Part shown: positions 1-64,000 of the stretch, piece after piece | Layout: the number at the start of each line of letters is the position of its first letter | Position numbering within the stretch: position 1 is the first letter of the stretch | From: Pseudorasbora parva | Taxonomy: Eukaryota; Chordata; Actinopteri; Cypriniformes; Gobionidae | Direction of reading: 5' to 3' | NCBI RefSeq assembly: GCF_024679245.1 | Contig: NC_090177.1 | Location: 23,006,450-23,070,449 of the forward strand | Length of the DNA: 64,000 bases | Notes under the pieces: generated by a model | The model's input: only the letters and a program-made list of their open reading frames with translations | What the model was told of the DNA's origin: nothing | The model's database searches: none | Made by a program: the position numbers and the translations under genes

Positions 1-1615
1 TATTAAAGGCACAGCAATGTGTTTTAATCTCAGCATGTCTGCAAATCCAGTGTCGACCTGAGACTTGTGTACAAACGATTCCACAGTAAAATGAAGCAAA
101 CAAGGCACAGCACCATATATTGCTATCTTTGGCATGTTTATTGCTATCTGTTTGGTTCCACAAGTCGGTAGGCGGGGCTACAGAATCAGGCGTACACATT
201 TATATGTTTCCCTGTTCTATTACGCCATTGATCAAAATATATTTGAGAGCTCTCGTTTGCTTGGCCTGGTGTCAATAAAAGCTTTTCTTTGACTAACAAG
301 AAAGTTTTCAGCATCGAAACTTACAGGATATTCTTATATCACAATTAACTTTTATATATCAAAGGCTCAAGGGAAAGTTGATTTCTCATTTCAGTTCTGA
401 GAACCAATCAGCTGCAACCAATCTGAATAGAATCCTGACTGAACAGTGTGGATTGCATTGTGATCCTCTCACAATGTAATACAGCCTTTGCAAATAGGCT
501 GGATGGAGCTGCACAAAGTGTAATGCACCCGACAGCAAACCTCCATAGAAGATTATAGAAGTACATAGAAGGCAGTGATGCAAAAATTAAGCCTATTTTA
601 TAAATAAATTACAATGGTTACTTATGAAAAAAAAGTGAAGTGAACATTGGGTGGAAAATAAAATAATGACATATTATTACCACTCAGCAATACTTTTAAT
701 TATTTGATTCTGCAATGCCTAATATAAAAAATGTAATCAAATATAGTGATATTACTGTATTAATGTAACAGATATAAAAATCATTTTACTATAAGTTCAC
801 AAGATCACAATGTTCATAATGTACATATGAGAGCCTGCAGGTGGCCCAAAGAGGCTTAAGTTATTACTGACATTATAACAAAGCAAATGTTTGAGTATCT
901 GGACAGCTGTCACAGAGGATAAGTGTGAAATGGAGATTTTAAATATCTCAGAGCATAACAATGTTATCCAGCATAGAGGCAGATAATCATAGACAGAAAA
1001 AAGGATGATCAGATGAAAAAAAAGGTGAGGAGGGTGGAAAGAGAGAGAGTAAGTGCACACGGATGGAGTAGAGTGGGTGTGGAATGCAAAGGAGCGGCCA
1101 AATGTGAATCTAGTCCCGCAGAGCACATGAGGGAATTGAGATCTGCTATGACAGGAATGCGAGAGTGGGATATCATTAAGCGGGGGGAGCAGCCCTCTCG
1201 TCCGCACACGGCGACTACCACCACCACAGGGACGCACAACAACAACAGCTGCCTAATAATACTGACTGACTGACTGCACACTAGCCTCATAAAAAGCACC
1301 CGCCAACTGTCAGTAGAGGACAGAAATCATTACTGTGCGATTCTGACTCCTTCAAGATGGCCTCTTTGAAGAGGAAGCACTTCCAAGTTTTCTTTTCACA
1401 CTGAAACGCTAATCCCCTCAAGCTATCCAGACAGAAAACAGGAACAAATTGCAGACGCACTGACATATTTTAAAATTGTGCTGTTAGACCTTTAGGTTCA
1501 CTGTATATGTTTATTCACAGCACTGTGTAAATGCAAATTGCAAGTGACATATAATACACAAAAGCACTGTAAAATGTAGGAACAGAATATATATTCATGT
1601 GTTGCGTTTCCCTTC
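1..1615. other. intergenic, downstream of rere; no gene seen
   Basis: AT-rich single-copy-looking sequence. ORFs here are short and have no recognisable domain or splice structure. A moderately GC-rich block at 1020-1260 has many CpG but no coding signal I can defend. Confidence 0.5.
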
Positions 1616-1618
1616 CCA

Positions 1619-2457
1619 TAGCCAAAAGTATTGGGTCACCCCTCCAAATCATTGAATTTAGGTGTTCCAATCGCTTCCGTTGCCAAATGTGTATAAAATA
1701 AAGTACAGGCATACCATAGTGGGGTCAGTGCATGCTTAGGCGCATAATGTGCAGATGTCAAAGATGCAATCAATAGCTACAGACCTCCACACTTTATGTG
1801 GCCTTCAGATTAGCTCAAGAACAGTGCGTGGAGAGTTTCATGGGATGGGTTTCCATGGTCGAGCAGCTGCATCCAAGCCTTACATCACCAAGTGCAATGC
1901 TAAGCATCAGATGTAGTGGTGTAAAGCACGCCGCCACTGGACTCAAGAGCAGTGGAGATGTGTTCTCTGGAGTGACGAATCACACTTCTCTGTCTGGCAG
2001 TCTGATGGACGAGTCTGGGTTTGGCAACTGCCAGCAGAACAGTACTTGCCTGACTGCATTGTACCAAGTGTAACGTTTGGTGGAGGGGGGATTATGATGT
2101 GGGTTTTTTCAGGGGTTGGGCTTGGACCCTTAGTTTCAGTGAAAGGAGCTCTGAATGTTTCAGCATACCAAGACATTTTGGACAATTTTGGACAATTTCA
2201 TGCTCCCAACTTCATGCTCCCCCTTCCTATTCCAACATGACTGTGCACCAGTGCACAAAGCAAGGTCCATAAAGACATTGATGAGTGAGTTTAGTGCGAA
2301 GGAACTTGACTGGCCTGCACAGAGCCCTGACCTGTCAAAACAATTCATAAACATACTCCTAAACATTGTGAAAAGCCTTCCCAATAGAGTTTAAGAATGG
2401 GATGTCATTCAAGTTCATAAGCATGTAAAGGCTGGCGTCCCAAAACCTTTGGCAATA
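1619..2457 (+). mobile_element. degenerate Tc1/mariner element
   Basis: Inverted ends: GCCAAAAGTATTGGGTCACC at 1621-1640 and its imperfect complement at 2434-2453. Between them are pieces of a Tc1 transposase: [18 protein letters not shown] (about 1967-2020, first catalytic Asp), [12 protein letters not shown], then [12 protein letters not shown] and LDWPAQSPDL (second Asp region) in a shifted frame. The third catalytic Glu (normally in NPIEH) is lost. At about 0.84 kb it is internally deleted and inactive. Confidence 0.85.
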
Positions 2458-2504
2458 TTATGTGTATATATATATGTGTGTGTGTGTGTGTGTATGTATA
2501 TACA

Positions 2505-2735
2505 TAGACAAATCAAGCATACCATTATGACCTCATAACATTATGAGAGATGAATTGAATACCACTGATTAGCTCTTCATCATGGTACCTGTTAGGATAT
2601 ATTAGGCAGCAAGTGAACTGTTAGAAGCAGAAAAAATGGGCAAGTACACATTATGGGGTCTAGTGGAGTGCATGCCTCAACGGGTCAGGGGTGTTTTGGC
2701 AGCAAAAGGGGGACCAACACAATATTAGGAAAGTA
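2505..2735 (+). mobile_element. second Tc1-like remnant (transposase C-terminal tail)
   Basis: 2663-2728 reads VECMPQRVRGVLAAKGGPTQ then Y and a stop, the characteristic C-terminus of a fish Tc1 transposase. An end-like sequence at 2515-2545 (CATTATGACCTCATAACATT) lies to its left. Only a fragment remains. Confidence 0.6.
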
Positions 2736-2744
2736 GTCATAGAG

Positions 2745-3425
2745 TGTGTTTACATGCACGTCCTTAAGCCGATTATCCTAATAAACCGACAATGAACATG
2801 GTCATGTAAACGCGGTAACCCGTTTTCTTTTATCGGAGTACGGTCATAAATGGTGTAAGCATAAACCGGTTGGGACAGGTCGTTTTTTGCCTTTTGCCAC
2901 GATTTTGCGCTGCATTTAAATGCATTAACCTCCTTTCTGTCGGCTTATTGAAGTGCACATATGTGATAGGTGATAGGTGCACATATGTGTAAAAATGCAA
3001 ACTTGCATTTAAATTTAAATGCACGGTTTAAATGCATCCAGACAGAGCGTTAGCGTTTTGCATGAAATAAAGACATATATCACAAACGCAGACTCTTTTA
3101 AGACCCAGAAAATTTTAAAGATGTGTTCTCATCTCATCTCTGTAACTGTATGAGGGATAATATGAGCCGTTAATCTCCCGCTGACACAGTGCACGCTTTA
3201 TTTAACATCACAACTGACGTAACATTTGGAATACTAAGAGTCAGATACGGACATTATTATTTTTGACGTCAAGGAAATATCCCGGTTCATTATTAAAGTC
3301 ATGTAAACGCGGTTTACTTGCGTTGTCAGTTTACTGGTTTGCATGTAAACGGGGGAAAACTGGTTATTTCAATAAGCTGATATTTGTGAGTTATCAACTT
3401 GCTGGTGTGCATGTAAATGTGTTTA
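2745..3425. mobile_element. MITE with TTTACATGCAC ends
   Basis: Left end TGTGTTTACATGCACGTCC near 2746-2764. The right end GTGTGCATGTAAATGTG at 3406-3422 is its inverted complement, and CATGTAAACG is repeated internally near 2803, 3300 and 3341. A fragment of the same left end (TTTACATGCACACGTTCTTA) recurs near 58541, supporting a dispersed repeat family. No coding capacity. Confidence 0.6.
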
Positions 3426-3464
3426 TGTCAGATATGATCTGTGTATATTAATGAAATATTAACA

Positions 3465-3923
3465 TCTGGTACCATTTTTGTGATTTCCGCCTGGATTTGG
3501 CCTACCCAAATGGAAAAGCTTCCCATACACACATACAGTGGTCTAAGTTCAAAATGTTGGTGCCATTTTACAGGAAACCCTTTGAAGTTACAACACTGCT
3601 AAAAGTGATAAACATGTAAGTATATCTTGTCTAAGCTGTAATAACCCTCTTAAGAAAGTAGGCACTTTTTAATTATTATTTTTTTTTATAAATTCATTTT
3701 TGAAAGTGTGTAACTCAGGCCCTGTGTGCTCTAGGTTTCTGCAGACAGTTTGAGCTGTTTCCACTAAATTCCAGAAAATAGTGGGAAAAGAAGTTTGTCT
3801 GTGTCATGTTGTATGCAAGAATTACTCAAATGGATCTGAAGGGAGAACTTAGACCACTGTATGTGTGTTTATGGGAGGCTTTTCAATTTGGGTTGGCCAA
3901 ATCCAGACGGAAATGGTACCAGA
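3465..3923. mobile_element. fold-back MITE with about 85-bp inverted arms
   Basis: The left arm 3465-3551 and right arm 3843-3923 are near-perfect inverted complements, with TCTGGTACCATTT at the outer edge and GTGGTCTAAGTTC at the inner edge. The roughly 290-bp centre is unrelated AT-rich sequence. No ORF. Confidence 0.8.
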
Positions 3924-4172
3924 ATAATTTAGTGTAAATACATTACTTTGTCTAAAACAAATGCCAAAGTGATGCATATCTCCAGAAAGCAGAGACTCTA
4001 AACTAAGCAAATGGTACCACGTAAGAGGTCATAGCTCCTCCACAGACATTTTAAATTGAAAGTATATATATGACGATGTCATTCTGGATTTTAAGTGGTT
4101 AACAGTATAAACTTTTGTAAATATATTCATACATTTTTTAAAATATATATTTGATGAAATATGAACTAACTA

Positions 4173-4191
4173 TAGATAGATAGATAGATAT

Positions 4192-4283
<92 letters not shown>
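4173..4283 (+). repeat. (GATA)n microsatellite
   Basis: About 27 units of GATA with one TATA interruption near 4190. It abuts the left end of the Tc1 element at 4285. Confidence 0.97.
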
Positions 4284-4284
<1 letters not shown>

Positions 4285-6241
4285 GTGCATCCCAGCGCTC
4301 ATAATTCACAGCGCTTCACTTTTTCCCACATTTTATGTTGGAGCTTTTAAATTCCTTATTTTTCCCCCTCAATTCTACAAACAATACTCCATTAATGACA
4401 ATGTGAAAGAAGTTTATTTGAAATCTTTGCAAATGTATTAAATTAAAAATGGGGAGGAAGAAAAAAAATCACGTACATAAGTATTTACAGCCTTTTCTCA
4501 ATACTTTGTTGAAGCACCTTTGGCACCAATTACAGCCTCAAGTCTTTTTGAGTATGATGCTACAAGCTTGGAACACCTATTTTTGGACAGTTTCTCCCAT
4601 TCATTTTTGCAGGACCTCTCAAGCTCCATCAGGTTTTATGAGGACTGTCAGTGCACAGCAATTGTCTAATCTCTCTAGAGATTTTCAATCGAGTTCAAGT
4701 CTGGGCTCTGGCTGGGTCAATCTGGGACATTCACAGAGTTGTCACGTAGCCACTCCTTTGTTATTTTGGCTGTGTGCTTAGGGTCATTGTCCTGTTAGAA
4801 GATAAACCTTCATCCCAGTCTGAGGCCCAGAGTGCTCTGGAGCAGGTTTTCATCATGTCTCTGTACATTGCTGCATTCATCTTTCCCTCGATCCTGACTA
4901 GTCTCCCAGTTCGAGCTGCTGAAAAACAACCCCACAGCATGATGCTGCCACCACCATGCTTCACTCACTGAAGGGATGTATTGGTCAGGTGATGAGAGGT
5001 GCCCGGTTTCCTCCAGACATGACACTTGCCATTCAGGTCAAAGCATTCAATCTTTGTTTCATCAGACCAGAAAATTTTGTTTCTCATGGTCTGAGGGTCC
5101 TTCAGGTGCCTTTTGGCAAACTATAATATGCCTTTTACTGAGCAATAGCTTCTGTCTTGCCACTCTACCATACAGGCCTGATTGGTGCAGTGCTGCTAGG
5201 ATGGTTGTTCTTCTGGGAGGTTCTCATCTCTCCACAGATAAATGCTGGAGCCCTATCAGAGTAACCGTCAGGTTCCTGATCAATTCTAGTCAGAATATGA
5301 GTCTGAAACTGCTCCATTGGGCTGTGATTATGGGACGCGTTTCAACCGAACCAGGAAAGACCTCAATTGGATAGACTTACAACCAATCAGAGCAGCGAAG
5401 CGACGCATTGTCAAACGTCAACAGAGCTCAACTGCACTGTGTTGCCAAGTCCACGTTTTGTTCCGCGGGTCGTTTTCTATGTCCGCAGGTTGTAGCGACT
5501 ATTATGTGATATATAGACCCATGAGTGCGAATTTTAGCAGGCAACCTTGCCAAAATAACACACATTTTACCTCCCAAACACCATTTTTTTCATTTCATTG
5601 GTCCGAACAGTTTCTGTTCGGAGATAATTACTCCCCTATGGATCGAGTCCAGACTGAACTGCCTGACCTAAACATTTTGTGGGCGGGGCTAAGTTCGGCT
5701 GGCATCCAGGCTATGATTAAGGCCCTTTCCCCCTGAATGCTAAGTTCGACTGGGCAGACATCTCTAGGAAGAGTCCTGGTGGTTTCAAACTTCCATTTAT
5801 AGATAAGGCCACTGTGCTCATTTGGACCTTCAGTACTGCAGAAATTCTTCTGTACCCTTCCCCAGAGGTCTACAGACAATTCCTTAGACTTCATGGCTTG
5901 GTTTTTGCACTGACATGCACTGTTAACTGTGGGACCTTGTATAGACAGGTGTGTGTCTTTCCAAATCATGTCCTATAAACAGAATTTAACACAGGTGGAC
6001 TCCAGTCAAGTTGTAAAAACGTCTCAGGATGATCAGTGTAAACAGGAGCACTTGAGCCGTCATGGAAAAGGCTGTGGATACTTTTTAAATTTTTAATACA
6101 TTTGCAAATATTTCAAACTTATTTCACATTGTCATTATGGGGTATTGTTTGTAGAACTGAGAATATTTTTTTATTTCATTTAATCCATTTTGGTAGTAAC
6201 ATAACATGGAAAAAGTGAAGCACTGTGAATAGAGGTTTGCA
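4285..6241 (-). mobile_element. Tc1-like transposon, transposase remnant on minus strand
   Basis: The ends (AGCGCTTCACTTTTTCCCAC near 4310 and GGAAAAAGTGAAGCACTGTG near 6208) are inverted complements. Minus-strand pieces of transposase include [17 protein letters not shown] (4964-4910) and the helix-turn-helix region between about 5960 and 5750. Frameshifts and stops break the reading frame. A separate repeat interrupts it at about 5286-5712: Tc1 sequence stops before and resumes after that insert. Confidence 0.88.
5286..5712. mobile_element. repeat nested inside the Tc1 element
   Basis: Tc1 homology breaks off near GTTCCTGATCAATTC and resumes at ATTAAGGCCCTTTCCCCC. The intervening 0.43 kb has unrelated, more GC-rich sequence (GGACGCGTTTCAACCGAACC, CCAATCAGAGCAGCGAAGCG) and no ORF of note. 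Class not determined. Confidence 0.6.
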
Positions 6242-7080
6242 CTGTTTAATTGGATGCATTGTTTAATTACTACAACCATTATAATTATTACTAAGTGTGC
6301 ATTTTTTTTTATTTACCCCTCTCAAATATCATGCCTGTTTTTCTATATATTCTTGTTTAAATGATTGTTAAATTTAAAGTGATTAATAGAAACATTGCAC
6401 TTTATTAGTATTAAATTACACCTGAGAGATAACATCTATATATGCGCTCAACCTTAACTTACAATATACATCCTGAAATCAGCATCTGGAAAGTTCATAT
6501 ATCTATATTTCTTATACCAACATGTACAAAATAAGACTTTTCATATCTCTTTGGTTTAGTTAAAATAAAAATTTAGTCAATTGTATATAATTTAAGATGT
6601 TTATGGATCATAGAGGGGGTAAAAGGACAAGAATGACCACAGAGTAATGTTCTAAATTAGTCTGGTTTTTGGATTGTAAATGTTCAATAGTTTTTAGTGC
6701 TTTGTGACTAGATGGGCAGAATTCTTGTGGATTACAAACCTTTTTTGGTCTGCCATTTATTGTTACTTGGGGACCCATTCTCAGAATTCACTTTATGAGT
6801 TCATTTCCCAGAATGATTGTGCTTATAAAATGATGGACAACAGTATTTGTTTAGAACTGCTTGCATTGATATGATCGATACAGCACACTTATTATTACGA
6901 GCATACATTTTTATAGTCACTAGTATAAATCAATCAACCTATTTTAGTAGATGATCAGAATTAACAATGAACTTGTAAAAGACAGAAAACAAACACTTTA
7001 ACCCAGATTTCCCCAGCATGAATATTTACTTTTGCCATGTCATGTAAAAAAAAAGTGATATTAACTAGAACTCAAGTTTC
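6242..7080. other. intergenic AT-rich sequence, nothing recognised
   Basis: Non-repetitive AT-rich sequence between the Tc1 element and the probable rere 3' end. If the polyadenylation signal near 6309 is used, part of this is 3' UTR. Confidence 0.4.
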
Positions 7081-8721
7081 CATGTGGTGTAACTTAGTTT
7101 TATTTTAATTCCACAAATTTGTCAAAAAAATTACAAAATACTCAAATGGGGAGAACACAGGACTCACAATCTGCCTTAATTATCTCTACTTTTTGTTTAC
7201 ACTGTGTCATCCCATTGCGACTACTAATATATACAATAAGCTTCAAGATACCAGTATATATAAATCTTAGCAGTCAGAATGTACATTCTGCTATTGCCGC
7301 TTTTAAACAAGAAGCTAAACCATTGACAACACTCAACATCAAAGGTTTAAGACACAAAAAAGGGACAAAAGGAGAAAATGCTTAAAACAAAAGTAAAATG
7401 CTGTATACATCTGAGACAGAATAAAAGATACATGACAGTCCAATTACAGAAAGTGTTCAGCTTTGGGCATATACTGCTAAAAACTGGCTTCTATGCATAC
7501 TTGTCAAAGGATGCACAATGGCTTTTTTTTTAAAACAAAAGGGGAGAATTAAAAACAGTACTATGAGCTTTTACTGTACTTTGAACTTTTAGCTCAAAAG
7601 AGGCCCATACACAATCTCACCAGAGGTAAAACAAATATTTAGCATTTGTCATTTCAAATGATGAACATTAATTTTGATGGGTCTGGAAAAAAATGAACAA
7701 AAATTCTGCATGTAACAGTCAATGATTGCTATCAAACAGCCTCTACATGATGGAGAGCAACTAAAGAGGCATCATGCATCATAGGTAATGCAGTGTCAGG
7801 AATGCAGAGAGAAGCTCAAGCACAGTCATCTCCACTACTGTGAACACATGCACACACAGGTACACAATCCAAGCTTGACGTCTCTTCTGCCACCATCTTC
7901 CCCCTGGCTTCACAGTGAGAATGGTTTTATGAATCTGTACAGTAGGTCGGGAAACTGACTGCGCGAGTAGCTCGTAAGAGGACTTCAGGAGGCAAACGGG
8001 AAGGGGGGAGGGGGGGGAGGGAGGGAGGGGATGGGGGCTATCTTTTCCAGCACCCTTGGACAATGTGTAATTCTAAAAGTAAAAAATGTGCATCAAGCTG
8101 TCATATTGTTATTTAAAAAAATGTTTTGCAATCTCTATGCACTGAGGGAACTAGCTGAGATATGAACCCAGTTGCAAAACTGAATGCCGTTCAACTTTGG
8201 TACACAGAAAAGGGCTTTCGAAATGCACTTGCTGAAACTTAAGCCATAGGAAAGCCAATTGTAGTTTAAAAAGAAAAACTGAGGTTAATCAGTGCAATAT
8301 TCTTCTTTCCAAATGGGCTACTTGCCCCAATACTCACGAGGTATCGCACCTCCTCCTTCAAGTGTTTTGAATGTCGAACTCGGTTTGAGTTCAGCAACGA
8401 AATAAAAAAAATGTGGTCATAATGTCATGAGTGTTTGTCATACACTGTCAAAATATGAAACAAATCAAACAAAGAAAAAAAATAAGGAAAGTCATCTGAG
8501 CTTTGACCTCTAGAGGTGTTTGGATTAAAATCCGGTACCATTCTACTCAGCAAACCCCTTTTACATGGACCGAACCATTTGACATGGTTACCTGCTCTGA
8601 CGGTGCCATCTCCTTCCCCTCTGAAACAAGGGATGACACTTCAGAAAATTATTATATCGGAGGTCTAACGTATCTGTTAGGAATCCACACCTAATAATAA
8701 TTATGATAATAGTAATAATTA

Positions 8722-8752
<31 letters not shown>

Positions 8753-9229
8753 ACTATTTACAGACTCAAAAAATGCCATGCTGCAGCTTTTCTTAACATT
8801 ATGAAAACCTCCTACAATGTATTAAAATAAACATTGAATTTAAGATAGCACTTTTCAGATATAATGGCCCGACTTTTCTCTGTTCCTCTGTTTTCCCCCC
8901 AATTAGCACAGTGACAAAGTATCTGGTTTTCTAGCACCTACAAAAGACGTCAGGGAAGCTTCTCAGAGTATGTTCATGCAGGAAAGTCACAATCAGTCTT
9001 GAGGACGCTGTCACTACTCGAACGATATATAACCCCCCGAAAAAGTCAATGTCTTAAAAAAAAGTCCGGAATAGTGAAGAAAGCTGACAACAGAAAGAAG
9101 TTTCCTCAGACGATCCTCGTCGCTTCGCCGAACTGAAAACGCTCCTAGAACACACGAGTTCCTGTGTCCTGTGTACTGTTCTGCCGTGACCTCCTGTGTC
9201 CTGCTGATCCTCTGGGAGCCCGCGGTTGA
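7081..9229 (-). other. probable rere 3' UTR
   Basis: About 2.1 kb of non-coding sequence after the stop, with no recognisable transposon. The first AATAAA-type signal I find on the minus strand is at 7104-7099, so cleavage is placed near 7081. It includes a C/U-rich tract in the mRNA sense (8038-7998) and a short TA run near 8724-8756. The end is an inference. Confidence 0.5.
7099..7104 (-). other. candidate polyadenylation signal AATAAA
   Basis: TTTATT on the plus strand reads AATAAA in the sense of rere, about 2.13 kb after the stop codon. Another candidate lies at about 6309, so 3'-end choice is uncertain. Confidence 0.4.

Positions 9230-64000
<54,771 letters not shown>

Noticed and set aside
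386..1273. Short open frames at the left edge
   Set aside because: Under 150 codons, no domain, no splice pattern, in intergenic sequence downstream of rere.
4449..5736. Plus-strand open frames of 110-139 codons within 4285-6241
   Set aside because: They read the antisense strand of a decayed Tc1 element and its insert, and carry no conserved protein sequence.

Overview
This is a vertebrate nuclear genome window, almost certainly from a teleost fish and most likely a cyprinid (zebrafish, carp or goldfish group). The grounds are split coding exons with GT-AG introns, AT-rich introns, long TA, CA and GATA microsatellites, and many Tc1/mariner, hAT and Harbinger-type DNA transposon remnants of the kind abundant in those genomes. 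There is no bacterial-type gene, CRISPR array or operon.

The only protein-coding gene I can support is a rere orthologue (arginine-glutamic acid dipeptide repeats protein, atrophin-2) on the minus strand. Nineteen coding exons lie between 60565 and 9230, and every exon junction keeps the reading frame. They give 1393 codons plus a stop: the end of the BAH domain, the complete ELM2, SANT and GATA zinc-finger domains, and the whole atrophin-type proline-rich and Arg-Glu-rich C-terminus. The true N-terminal exons lie beyond 64000. Teleosts have two paralogues (rerea and rereb), and I cannot tell which this is.

Layout by position: 1-7080 is intergenic sequence downstream of the gene, filled by two Tc1-like elements, a Tc1 tail, two MITEs and a GATA array. 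7081-9229 is the probable 3' UTR. 9230-17795 holds the twelve exons of the C-terminal half and the zinc finger. 17796-29560 is a large intron with an intact-ended hAT element. Exons at 29561, 36221, 42102, 42296 and 43925 encode SANT and ELM2. 43974-51709 is an intron containing a candidate alternative first exon (46920-46945), a pair of RFX X-box motifs and a three-level transposon nest. 51815-59519 is very transposon-rich. 59520-60565 holds two BAH exons, and 60566-64000 is part of an upstream intron.

The most interesting observation is the candidate internal promoter and first exon at 46920-46945. It has an ATG in good context, an in-frame upstream stop, a consensus donor and the correct phase to splice to the exon at 43925. 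The product would be a 1299-residue protein in which eight new residues replace the BAH domain and the ELM2-SANT-GATA-atrophin part is kept.
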